A DNA stretch of 64,000 nt from the NCBI GenBank assembly GCA_963932465.1, contig OZ010800.1, forward strand, positions 91,156,307 through 91,220,306, given 5' to 3'. Shown here piece by piece: positions 1 through 10,341 of this stretch; the first letter of the stretch is position 1, and each line of letters opens with the position of its first letter. The translations under genes were made by a program, and so were the position numbers. The DNA is from Maratus speciosus. Lineage: Eukaryota; Arthropoda; Arachnida; Araneae; Salticidae. The notes beneath the pieces were generated by a model. The model was given only the letters and a program-made list of their open reading frames with translations, did not search any database and had not been told where the DNA came from.

Positions 1-556
1 TAAACTTTAGTTTCGATACTTTCAACCGTGTTAATTAAAACCTTGTAAAATACATCATTACAGATGTAACTGTTTGTCTCATGATATTCAGTGCTCGCAG
101 CGTTCGTATTTTTTCAATATTTTCTGTCCCTATCTATGCTAATGTTATAAATAGAGAATTCTTGACTGACTCATCAACGTAGAGCTGAAACGACTAAAGT
201 CTGGATCACGAAATTTGGGCAGTAAATTGCTGTTATAACCTAGGCAAGCAATAAGAGGAGATTTTTGAAAATCCACCCACTAATTGATTTAAAGGGGGGG
301 GGGGTGAAAGTTTATGTCATTACGCCATATAGCAGCAGCAGTTTTAGGTAGGAGCGTAAAATCCATCATAACAAATATTCTTAGAAAAATAGTTAATGAA
401 TATAACATGTTACTGAACCTAAAGAGGGAGTCGCGGGCTGTTCACTATCCCGGCATGTGTCCGTACAGCCGGTTTTAAGATCCAAGTACATCTTGGGGTT
501 GACAGAACTGGTAGATAATAATTTGACTCGGAAGCCTCTTTTTAGACCGAACTCAT
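1..556. other. non-coding, no gene seen
   Basis: No convincing reading frame. A G homopolymer lies near 294-304. From about 420 the base composition becomes less AT-rich than the rest of the window; this part would be 3' flank or 3' UTR of the candidate minus-strand exon that ends at 637. Confidence 0.5.
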
Positions 557-562
557 TTATTT
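557..562 (-). promoter_or_regulatory. candidate poly(A) signal AATAAA
   Basis: Canonical AATAAA on the minus strand, 75 nt downstream of the stop codon of the candidate exon at 637-919. The hexamer is common by chance in AT-rich DNA, so the position relative to the exon is the main support. Confidence 0.35.
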
Positions 563-636
563 GGTGCTCCATCTTACAGTCCGTTTCGCGAGTCCGGTCA
601 GAGGTCCTCGAGTCCGTTACGTGATGATTTTAGGAG

Positions 637-919
637 CTACATCGTCATAGGTTTTGCAGGCACCTCAAAAGAGCAAATTCTCCCGTTTTCGGCGCGGGTT
701 TTAGCTAATAACTTAGGGTTTATCATATTTTCCAGCAGAGAGCATAGTTGTAAATTTGGGCGGAACATTTCTTTAATTGGTTGATTAGCTTTTGAGTGAT
801 TGTCCAGGCTCAGATGCCAGACTTGGGCTTGGCCGGCCTGGGAATCGGCTAACCACAACTGAATGAGAATATTCCGAACGTCAGCATTTTTACTCTTAAA
901 GATCGTCCGAAAATGATAT
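637..919 (-). CDS. candidate terminal exon of an unidentified host gene
   Basis: On the minus strand an open frame runs from 919 to a TAG at 637-639. It is preceded at 920-926 by CTTTCAG with a pyrimidine-rich run upstream, a good splice acceptor. About 94 codons follow, with mixed, protein-like composition (for example ADVRNILIQLWLADSQAG) unlike the Lys/Asn/Ile/Phe-rich frames of the AT-rich background. An AATAAA (minus strand, 557-562) sits 75 nt beyond the stop. I do not recognise the protein and assign no function. It carries no transposase, reverse transcriptase or integrase motif. No upstream exon could be joined with confidence; the presumed intron contains the inverted-repeat element at 1093-1423. 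It could also be a remnant of an unrecognised repeat. Confidence 0.42.
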
Positions 920-1137
920 CTGAAAGTAATAGAATGTATTGCTGGGAAACAAAGTTACAAGGGGTAAAACTGGTTTTAGAAGGAGATTTAAAGTTAGAAG
1001 AAAGAAACTTCGGATTTTAATTTAACTTTTCGAAATTTAATTTGGAATTTGTTATTTTAAAGGGTTTTTATACTTTCATACATAATATGTGATTTATCAC
1101 ATTGCTGACAAATCGTAGAACCAACAATGTGAAAAAT

Positions 1138-1210
1138 GACCAAGCCGGGAATCGAACCCGGATCCCTTGGAATAGCGCTCCAAGTGCTCTACCATTTAAG
1201 CTACGAGGCC
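1138..1210 (-). tRNA. tRNA-like sequence (probably not a working tRNA)
   Basis: Minus strand: D-arm GCTT/GAGC, a strong B box GGTTCGATTCC inside a T-stem CCGGG/CCCGG, and a partly paired acceptor stem (GGCC with GGTC, then two mismatches). The anticodon arm is two nucleotides too long: six base pairs around the loop GCGCTAT, without the usual U33, so no isotype is assigned. The mirrored copy at 1306-1378 differs by paired changes, which suggests the fold was once real. An internal RNA polymerase III promoter may still be present. Confidence 0.5.
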
Positions 1211-1305
1211 GATGCTTAGTACTTCCCACATACGTTGATACAAACATATACCAACATATACTCAACCATATACCAACGTATGTGGGAAGTGCTAAAATGT
1301 GCATC

Positions 1306-1378
1306 GTCTTCGTAGCTTAAATAGTAGAGCATTTGGAGCGCTATTCCAAAGTTTCCGGGTTCGATTCCCGGCTTGGAC
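1306..1378 (+). tRNA. tRNA-like sequence, mirror copy
   Basis: Same structure as the minus-strand copy at 1138-1210: A-box-like TAGCTTAAATAGTAGAGC, six-pair anticodon stem TTTGGA/TCCAAA around loop GCGCTAT, and B box GGTTCGATTCC. Relative to the other copy, acceptor pair 2 is U-A instead of G-U, and the first anticodon-stem pair is U-A instead of C-G. Both changes keep pairing. The oversized anticodon arm argues against a translating tRNA. Confidence 0.5.
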
Positions 1379-1423
1379 AATATTCACATTGCTGGTTCTA
1401 CGTTTCGCTAGCAATGTGATAAA

Positions 1424-3224
1424 TAAGATTTATATTCAGTAATTTCGAGCGCAATTTCACTGCTGAAAAATTAATAAAAAAATATTTAAACTATTTTAGA
1501 AATTTATCTACTAAGGTGATTAAGTGTGTGCACGAAAGTTTTAGGGCATTTCACCATATCTTAGAAATTTTAGGAAGAAGTTTTAAAAACAAATCTACTA
1601 AAAAATAGTTAGATGCATATTTAAATAATTTGAGAGTCTACAGTAGTAAGACATTTTGACATGTTTCAGCTGCAGTTTAAGATAAAAGCATAAAATACAG
1701 TTAAACTAACCTGCCAAAAGTGTAGTTTAACAAGTATTTTAGTGCATTTTAGAGTTATTTTGGCGTATTTTAAAGTTTTCTTAGCGATTTAGTCTTCAAT
1801 ATTGGCTATGAACACGGTTACAAAATATTAGACAAATAACAGAACTAAGGACTAAAGATGAAAACGGCTGAAAGCTCCAAAAAATCGAAAATATTTTTTC
1901 TTACGCAAAAATGTCTTAAATGCCAAGCTTAATAAACAGGGGAACACTTGAGTTCCAATCCTAGTAGAAATTGTTCAAAAATGAGTTGAAAAATGTGCCG
2001 GTTGAATGTGCCATACGAAATGAAGTGCAGAACGCTGAATGTGCGACATGAAGTGATGTGGAGCACTCTGAAGTGCCAGTGATAAGATGCGCAGCGACTG
2101 GTGGCCATTGCAGAACTTGGTCATATTGTAATTCCTTACACCAATGGGGTATTTGTAAGCAAGGTGAAAAATATTAAATAAATAAATTAAACAAATGTTA
2201 TAAAAGTAGGTATGAAAGTAGCTTAGTTTGGAAAAGAAATGTTTACAAATGATAATATTAGGTATTTAAAAGCTAAACGAAGGAAAGCTAGATTTTAAAG
2301 TGTTGAACTAAGAGCCCAAAAGGAGTGAAGTGGAAAAAGTTGTAATTGCCAAAAATAGGCGTTTTTAATTTTTTCGCTCTCCTGAAAAATTTCATCTTTT
2401 GGAGTTCCTGCCTTTTCCATTTTTAGTCCTCAACTATTGGTAAAATTTTAAAAGATGTTTTGCGTAAGACACTTCTCGAAGGATGTTTTTAAATATAATT
2501 TCATAATCTGTTACAGAAGTGAAACGAAGTAGAGTTTCGCTAAATGCCACCCCACCTGGTGGATTTTTTTTTTCATGTATTCTGGGAAATCGTATATTTT
2601 TCTGTTAAATGCACCAAACAAAATGCGCATTCTCATTAATATAGCCGAGTATTTGTTTCTATGATGTGTCAAATTAACTTAATTTGTTCTTTATTTTCTT
2701 TTCACAGTTTATGCGCGGGAATGTATAGAGAGATCCATTATTGCGATCGGCATATTATTGAATTTTTATTATTTTCTAAGACCCCTATGGTTAACATGAG
2801 TGGAACTAGGTGCTTCTGATTTTTTGTAATAAAAAAATATTAATTGTAGATTCCCTTACCATCTGTAATATATAATAACGATTACTGTTTTAAAATAGTG
2901 GCAGAAGTGAGAATATTTTGGTAACTCTCCGAGCTCTAGTTTTGTAACATGTCTACATAAAAGAACAAATATTTTTTTTTTTTTGAGTTTCTAAATTCTA
3001 CATAGATTACTGCCTTTCGAGTAAGAACGATATACACATTCAAATTTAAACAAAGCGATATTTATGGGCACGCATTAAAAAAAAAATATATATATATATA
3101 TATAATGTCCGTCTTAACAAAAAATATCTTTATTTTAATCCCAGCAGATTAAAAATGCACTTCTTAAATGTTTTACTCTGTTTTATTAGAAATTTTGTTA
3201 CATTTTATTACCGCTCACTTTTAG
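1424..3224. other. AT-rich non-coding stretch
   Basis: No gene seen. Local features: a GAAGTG-rich patch at about 1994-2090, a weak inverted similarity between about 1845-1900 and 2360-2440 (both contain an AGGACTAAA-like block), and a TA run at about 3088-3105. Confidence 0.45.
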
Positions 3225-3480
3225 ATATCGTAATTAGCAGTCAACTAATACATTTATGCTTCCTTTTTTATATATAATAATAATCAAAGTTTTAATAAAT
3301 AACCAAGACAGGATAAGAATTTTATATATTAAACAACTCTCAAGAGACATAAATTAAGAATTAATGCTGTTAGCTATATTAAAGAAGAAAAGGTGAAAAT
3401 TATTTAAAACCGACTTAATCACCACACCGTATGAAAGATAATGAAAGCTATATATCCTTACCTATTTATAACAGAGCAAA
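3225..3480 (+). repeat. diverged copy of the repeat block found at 6330 and 6992
   Basis: Shares CGTAATTAGCA and GACATAAATTAAGAAT, and the general order of words, with 6330-6556 and 6992-7178. More diverged than those two are from each other. Class unknown; non-coding. Confidence 0.5.
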
Positions 3481-4689
3481 TGGAAATAATAATACACTAA
3501 CGGTGGAAGAATTAGTTTTATAAATAGATGTCTACACTAATCACAAAAAAAACTATTTTAAAACTATTCAATGAAATAAAAATAGCGATTGTTTTCTTGT
3601 CTCTCTGAGTCTAAACTAATAAAGAATATTTAATAAAAATCAATAAAAGAGGCAGTTATTTCCAATCATCTATTTGGCTATTTTAATGCTGTAAATTTGT
3701 TCCACGCTGGACTATTTATAGAACAAAGAATAAGTTAAATTACGTTGTCAATTTTGATTCATATATAAATATTCAAGCTAAATGTCCATTCAGAGTAATG
3801 AAGAGATCAGGTCACTGAGAGAGAAAGTAGGCTGGCATGTAGAGTCACCGTAGATGTTCACAATCACCAGATATTTCTGAAACAGAAACAAAAATAAAAA
3901 ATAAGCCTCTGATTATAACATATCTAGTAAGCTTTAAAGTAGGGGTGTGTGACGTTATCTCGCGTCTCAGGAAACTTTAAAAAACAAGTTGTTTGGCGGG
4001 CCGCAGATATTTTTAAATAATTTTAACACCCGCGCAACTTTTTCGTAGCTTGTGGGTAAAAAGCAACATCTTATGGAAATTCGCATAAAAGTATGATTTT
4101 AAATAGGTACACTGTATAATTCAAGCCGGGAGTTCCGCCCAGATGCATAGCTTTAAGGCGATGACTGCATAATACGGAAAACGTCATTGGAACATTGAAA
4201 ATCGTGATTATTCGATAACTCTTCAATTTTCTACTCATGTAACCCTTCAAAATGACTAAATTCCAGTGCCACCACAAGAATGATATTAGAGAATAGTGCT
4301 TTGGCATAAGGCACCAAGCGGACAAGAATTTCAATAATGAATAATTATTAACAAATCATCAATGAACAATAGAAAAAAAATCAAAAAATTTTCGCAACAT
4401 GGACTGAAAAAATTGCTGCGGTGTTTCTACTAACACCATTATAATATTATATAAAAGTATTTGAATTTATTTGAATTTAATAATTTGAATTTAAAAGTTT
4501 GAGATTATAGTAGGCATTAAAAATACTGCGAATGAAAAATAATTGAATTATGAGATATTTGTCATTTTTTGGCAGGAAAAAAGTGTCTTCAAATCGACTG
4601 GTGTCGCTGTAAAACCCAAGGCAAGAAATAGGTTTTACATTTTACATCTCTGCTGGGATTTAATATGCTTCATCCTGATCAAAAGCTGT
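3481..4689. other. non-coding stretch with a less AT-rich core
   Basis: No gene supported. The part at about 3940-4330 is richer in G+C (GCGGGCCGC, GCCGGGAG) and has an 87-codon minus-strand frame with no recognisable motif, so I do not call it. It may be part of an older repeat. Confidence 0.4.
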
Positions 4690-4703
4690 TCTCACACGTA
4701 TGT

Positions 4704-4955
4704 CATTTGACATTTGACATTTGAAGTCCACGAAGTGGAGAATGATTTGAGGCTATTCTACAATGACTGTCGCCTCGAATGACCCTTATTATACATAGAA
4801 ACAACAACAAGTCACAATCATTTTCATTTTCCATTACATATATTATATAACTACAATGGGACATTCACAATTACATCCATGTCTTACCCAGGGACTCGAA
4901 CACGGGCATTCGGGGTGACAGCAGCCTCCGCTTACTGACCAAGCCACCAGACGAC
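4704..4955 (-). mobile_element. tRNA-derived SINE with 14-bp TSD
   Basis: A 252-bp insertion bounded by the exact direct repeat TCTCACACGTATGT at 4690-4703 and 4956-4969. On the minus strand it begins with a tRNA-like head: an A-box-like TGGCTTGGTCAGTAAGCGG followed by the B box GTTCGAGTCCC near 4885. The unrelated body ends in a short tandem tail of CAAATGT-type units at the 3' side (4704-4725). Pol III promoter at the 5' end, tandem tail and a long TSD together are diagnostic of a SINE mobilised by LINE machinery. It encodes no protein. Confidence 0.85.
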
Positions 4956-4969
4956 TCTCACACGTATGT

Positions 4970-6329
4970 GTTTCCAAATAATAAATAAATAAAAAGAAGC
5001 AAATAATAAAGCCCGTAGTATTTATTTTTATTCCAATAAAATTTTCCAAATTCCCGCAATCCAACTTGCTCAATATGCTCTTTCAATTCCGAATCGCATT
5101 TTAATTCACAATCTACAATCTATAAATATCTAATAAGTAAGGAATTTATATCAATTTTAATCATTTATTTACGGAATTATTTATCAAGAAAGTTCTTCAC
5201 CGCAATAATTATCTTTCTTAATATCTGAAGATATAATGGATTTTTCAAATATTAATAATGTGAAATTCAGATAAGTTTTTCATTAAAACAGATTAAATAA
5301 ATCGGTAGTTACAATTTTTTTTAATAAAATATTTACAAGCATAAACAGATTAACTAAAAATTCTTTTATTGAAATATCACAATTTTTATAAAAAACAATG
5401 TATTTAAATGTATTATTATCCTCTCTTTAAATGGAAAGAAATTTTTGCAGTTGAAAAATTTTTCATATAACGTTTTCAGAAAAAGAAAAGCTATACGTAT
5501 GTAAATTATTAAGAAAATTACCACTTTTTGAAAATATTTAGTTACGACTCTTTCTCTTCGCTTTCTAAATTTGATCGAGCAGAGTATTTTGTGTGGAAAG
5601 AAAAATATACTTTTATTAATAGACAGAGTAAATAAATTTTACATTTAATTTTCTTCAACATTACTTCAAAGTACTGTCAGTGTATAAGGGGTTAAATGGT
5701 GTTCAAATAAGGAAAAATATGAGCGAATAAAAATGTGCTAATTTATTTTCAAATTCGAGTTTCATATTCGAAATCAGAATGTGTACCTGCCACAATCAAT
5801 AACTTCTGATTGAACAGGTAATGTAGGAAAATAAATGCGTTCATTTCTCCTATTTTTTATCGAAGCCGACTGTACCCAGTCGCTAAGAGAAAGAATCTAG
5901 GAAGTCTGCTGTCGAGTACCGAGCAACACGGCTCAGCGAAAAGTGCGGAAGATATAAAGACATGTTTCCTTGATTGTAGATTTTTTGCCTAAGCGTAACC
6001 ACAGGTAGGGAGTTACAACTGACAGCGCCTCTATAGATATCAATATTTATGGCATTTTGGGGCAAATTGACAAATTTCAACTTTTGATTTCGGTTCAATC
6101 ATTTACGCATATTTTCCTTTGAAAAACGTTAACATTTAAGATATTTTTGCGATTTTTGAAATGGACGGCTGGCTGCGGTCCGCGAATTGGCCAGCTGTAA
6201 TCTAAAGCACGCTCTTCTGTTTGAAAAAAAAAAAATGATTGTATCCATCACATTTCATTTCTTGATTTATTTCAGCTCATTTTTGCTTTTATTTGCTAAT
6301 TTTGAGTCCAAATAATTACTGCTTAGTAT
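4970..6329. other. AT-rich non-coding stretch
   Basis: No gene supported. 5880-6220 is less AT-rich, and a 71-codon minus-strand frame there has no recognisable features. Left uncalled. Confidence 0.4.
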
Positions 6330-8372
6330 AAACTTCGTAATTAGCACGCAACTAAAATGTTCTGGCTTATTTTTTGTTATGTAATAATAAGACAGAATTT
6401 AAATAAACAACCATCATAGAATAATAATTTCTTATCTTAAACAAATCTCAAGTGACATAAATTAAGAATGAAGGATTTCAGCCACATTCAAGGAAAATAA
6501 TGAAAAATATTTTAGAATCGAGTTAAACATTTCACTGTATGTAACTACATAAAAGTTATATACAATTAGGGGCATTTAACACTTTGAAGCACAGTTAAAA
6601 AGTGTTAATGAATTTGATTTGACTTGGTCTGTATATCTATCGGGTCGTCCATGCTCTAACTCCCAAACATATACTCAAATCGTCATGTAACTAATATACA
6701 GTATTGACCAAAATTGTGGAAGCTTTGTTGAAAAGTTGTATTTTCAAAGTTTGATGGTCCATAACACCACTTTCTATTTAAATAATACCATAAAATAATA
6801 TACCAATTAAAAGATGATTTAATCAAGAATGCAATGCAATATATTTCTTTTATAAATGTTTATCAGAACAGCAGTTACAAGGAAGAAAAGTGAAACATAT
6901 TGGAAAAATTATCACAATGTGAGTTTATAATTCACGTGGGTAATTCTAACATCTTTACGCCCTTGCCCACATATGCTGACATTTAATTTTTTGTTATGTA
7001 ATAATAAGACAGAGTTTAAATAAACAACCATCATATAATAAAATTTCTTATCTTAAACAAATATCAAGTGACATAAATTAAGAATGAAGAATTTCAGCCA
7101 CATTTAAGGAAAATAATGAAAACTATTTAGAGTCGATTTAAATGCTTCACTGTATGTAGCAGCATAAAAGTTATTAGGATGAGCGAAGAGAATCCTCTAC
7201 TAGGCTATACAAATTACATTTTGTCTATTTCTTTACAAAAAAAAAAAAAAAATATCCAGTATTTTGACTTGAAATTAAACATAAAAATAAAGTATGATCT
7301 GTAGAATTGCACAACATTATTTTTTTTACAGAATAGCCTTAAAAAAATTATTATTTTAATTAATTTATTTTACATGTTTTTTTTTCCATTACGGGCGCAT
7401 TTTTGCAAATAAAATATGAAACACGCATATTTTCAGAAGAAAAAATAAATCATGGGATTAGTCATTATAGATAGAATCATGATTAATTAAATAGTTTCAC
7501 GATTTCTTTTATGAAAATTTTAAAATACCTTTTTTATAAAAATTATAACATTTTTAATGAATTAAAATTTGTGAAAATTCAATTATTTACATTCAATTAT
7601 AAAAGTATTTTTCAGTGTTAAGAATTCAATTCAAATACACAATTTATTCTTATTATGTGAAATTATTTACGCAGACGATACTTACGCATTTTAAAAGAAT
7701 TATATTATGATTTTTTTTGTAAAGTGGCAACAACAGAATTGTAAATGAATAAAATTATTTCTTAAATTCATTATATCATAAATAAAAAAAGTACGAGGAA
7801 ATTCTTAGTTATTTGGCTGAATTTACATTTCTAAAAATTAAATGCACCAAAACATAAAATAACGTTTTTGCTTAATAATAATGCAAAAATAATATAAAAA
7901 AATATTGTTACCTTCAAATATTTATCTTATTAAATATTGCTTCGCGAATCCGAACAAAGCATGTCTTTTGCTAGAACATAATTAGGGGCATTTAACACTT
8001 TGAAGCACAGTTTAAAAGTGTTAATGAATTTGATTTGACTCTCTAACTCTCGAAAATATATTCAAATTGTCATATAACTGATATACTGTATTGGCCGAAA
8101 CTGTAGAATTCTTATTGAAAAGTTGTATTTTTAAAGTTTGATGGTCTATAACATCACTTTCTCTTTAAGTAATACCATAAAATAATATACCAAAAAATGC
8201 AATGCAATGTATCTCTTTTATAAATGTTTATCCGAACAGTAGTTGTAAAGGAGAAAAGTGAAACATATTGGAAAAATGATATATACAAAAATTATCACAA
8301 TGTCAGTTAATACTTTACTTGGGTAACTTTCACTCTAAAATCTTCACTCCCTTGCCCACATATGTGTACGTT
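6330..8372 (+). repeat. tandem duplication (A-B, A'-B') interrupted by a Helitron-like insertion
   Basis: Block A (6377-6556) is repeated as A' (6992-7178): both carry TTATGTAATAATAAGACAGA, the ACAACCATCATA word and GACATAAATTAAGAATGAA. Block B (6558-6980) is repeated as B' (7977-8372): both carry ATTAGGGGCATTTAACAC and TTTGATGGTC, and end near CCCTTGCCCACATATG. In the first copy A runs straight into B. In the second, the 795-bp element at 7180-7974 sits between A' and B', so the first copy is a near-empty site. Non-coding. Confidence 0.75.
7180..7974 (+). mobile_element. non-autonomous Helitron-like element
   Basis: Shares both ends with the relic at 19189-23156: a 5' end TGAGCGAAG.GAATCCTC.ACTAGG and a 3' end with GCTTCGCGAATCC followed by TTTTGCTAG. 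The terminal CTAG fits the CTRR end of Helitrons, and the large relative contains a Helitron-type helicase fragment near the same end. The 5' end is not the classical TC, so a Helentron-type variant is possible. No transposase is encoded. The flanking duplication at 6330-6980 gives an approximate empty site. Confidence 0.6.
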
Positions 8373-8752
8373 TAATTTTTTATAATTATAATTACTGTAA
8401 TTAATAATAACAAAAAAATTATAATAACTTAAGTACCCCAGAATCCCTCAATAACACAAGTAAAAATTTTATGGTTTGGCTTAACGGATAATGCTATTTC
8501 CGATGTACAGTTAGAGATGTAAATGAAAATCATGAAGTAATTTTTCGCAAGCCAGTGTTTTTGGATTAATTGAACAAATCATTAATATTTGATCAAAAAT
8601 AATATCAGATGTATTAAATATATTAACCTTTAATAATTTGTAGAAATGTAAGAAAGAAATTCACTGTCAGTTTTTTATTATTTCATTTTTCCTCGTTGTT
8701 GCGAATTTGATTAATGTTTAGTATTCACAGAGGAAGGCACAATGCTGATATG
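8373..8752. other. AT-rich non-coding stretch
   Basis: Nothing recognisable between the tandem duplication and the TIR element that starts at 8755. Confidence 0.4.
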
Positions 8753-9142
8753 TACAGTCGTGGAAAAAAAAAGGAGTAAACACCCCCTAATAACCCCTCA
8801 ACAAATTATCGTAGACGAAAGTTACTAATACCGAATGATTGGAAATATAGTCTACTTTTAAATGACGTATATAAAATTTGCTTAGGGGGCCATCTACATA
8901 TTAAAACGAATCCAAACTTCATTTATTTCAATGGCAATACCCAATTTTAACGCGATATTTCAAAACTTTGGTTCAAACTATGTCTAGACACAAAATTCCA
9001 AGTCATTTGAAGCCATAAGTTTTTGAATTATAAGCATTCAAAATTTAGTGCTTCTAATGTTAAATTGCATTTTCATATTTTTATTTATAACTTCTGAAAT
9101 TATGATCCTAATTTTTTGTTTAGCAATAATACTAATATACCC

Positions 9143-9426
9143 TAACCAATTTCTTTTCTACTTAATCTGAACATTCATTTCAAAATTTAAACTAGCATCT
9201 AGGTTATTCAGTGTATCTTATTTTACGAATAATCAACATTCTTTACGGCACACAACAAACATTTAATTACAAAACGGAACATGAAAATCTATGAAGTTAC
9301 ATTCGACACATCACATCTAAAGAATTCTAACATCAACAAAAAGATTAATTCGTTTCAGTTCAAAAGTAGACAGTTCAAAGAGAGCATGCGCTGGCTAATT
9401 AGCTGTTTTGAAAATTAGCCGGAACA
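9143..9426 (-). repeat. BEL/Pao copy 1, 3' LTR
   Basis: 284 bp, same length as the LTR at 17414-17697. By eye the two differ at about eleven single positions plus one divergent patch around 9186-9208. Reading on the minus strand it begins TGTTCCGG. A G-rich stretch (GCCGGGCGGGA) directly outside it, at about 9427-9437, is a plausible polypurine tract. Confidence 0.9.
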
Positions 9427-9459
9427 TCCCGCCCGGCGTTGGACGGTTGTCCAACATCA

Positions 9460-9948
9460 TTATAAAATGGCAAAGGTACTACTTGTAAGGTACGTGGTGA
9501 TATTTCGACGTAACATACCTGTAGAGGTCTTGAGATCAATTACATGGACATGTCCATCATCACCTTTATAAGTTTTCAGAATTTGAGCTAGTTTCCAATC
9601 TACAAACTTGTCATTTCCTTCCTTCAATAACACAAGCTGTCCAACTTTAAGATTTGGCGAGGACTTTTTCCATTTACTGTGGACTTGCAGCTCATTTAAG
9701 TATTCTCGGCTCAAGCGGTTCCAGAATTGCATTTTTAATCTTTGAACTAGTGCCCACCTAGAAGAAAAAGGTAAAGAGTCTAAAATGGCATTATTTTCAG
9801 GAACATTCAAAAGAGGACCTCCAATGAGGAAATGACCAGGTGTTAGTGGCTGTAGATCATTAACATCTGCAGACAAGGTGGTCAACGGACGTGAATTCAT
9901 AACTGCCTCAATTTGCGTCACAAGTGTTGACAGCTCTTCAAAATTTAA
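9460..9948 (-). pseudogene. pol: BEL/Pao copy 1 integrase C-terminal part
   Basis: The open frame resumes with LNFEELSTLVTQIEAVMNSRPL, the stretch that in this family directly follows the region ending at 12437. It continues to the conserved PGHFLIGGPL and the C-terminal domain (LVLLKEGNDKFVDWKLAQIL), with a stop at 9460. Removing 9949-12436 puts both halves in one frame, which locates the insertion to within a few bases. Confidence 0.85.
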
Positions 9949-10341
9949 GATAAAATCCCTGCCGGCCCGGCCTACAGGCAGAGGTAGATTTCGAAGTTAA
10001 GTATACTAATTTCACCAACAAGAACTAAATCATTATTAGGTATAAATCCACTTTAACAGTTTTATGTGTCTGCTTTTGACGAGTTTTTATTTCCTTTTTA
10101 TAAAATAGCTGGTTTTATCAGAATCATGTTAAGGCGATTTTAAAAAAATATTTTTCCATACTCAACAACTCGAAATTTTCTGGCACATTTTCAGATTAAT
10201 TTTTAATTAAAAAAAATATGAAACATGCTGACATAATTTTTGGAAAGATTTATAAGCGACCTGTGTTTTTATTTTTCTTTCAATTAATTAAAACTTGATT
10301 AATAAACAATTATTTTCTCAGTAGGGCAATATTTTACGTTT

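Larger units (their letters stand above)
1093..1423. mobile_element. 331-bp inverted-repeat element with two mirrored tRNA-like sequences
   Basis: The ends are perfect inverted copies: TTTATCACATTGCT at 1093-1106 and its complement at 1410-1423. The similarity continues inward through a GTAGAACC block, a tRNA-like sequence in each arm (1138-1210 minus, 1306-1378 plus) and a CACATACGTTG block, leaving only a short loop around 1236-1275. The element would fold into one long hairpin. The TSD cannot be fixed because the flanking TTA/TAA is itself palindromic. It resembles a foldback or MITE-like element that captured or arose from a tRNA gene. No protein is encoded. Confidence 0.7.

Noticed and set aside
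1102..1320. Plus and minus reading frames across the mirrored tRNA-like sequences
   Set aside because: They overlap a non-coding inverted-repeat element; the apparent coding is GC-rich tRNA-like sequence.
4071..4334. 87-codon minus-strand frame in a less AT-rich stretch
   Set aside because: No motif, no splice context, no neighbour that supports it; may be part of an old repeat.
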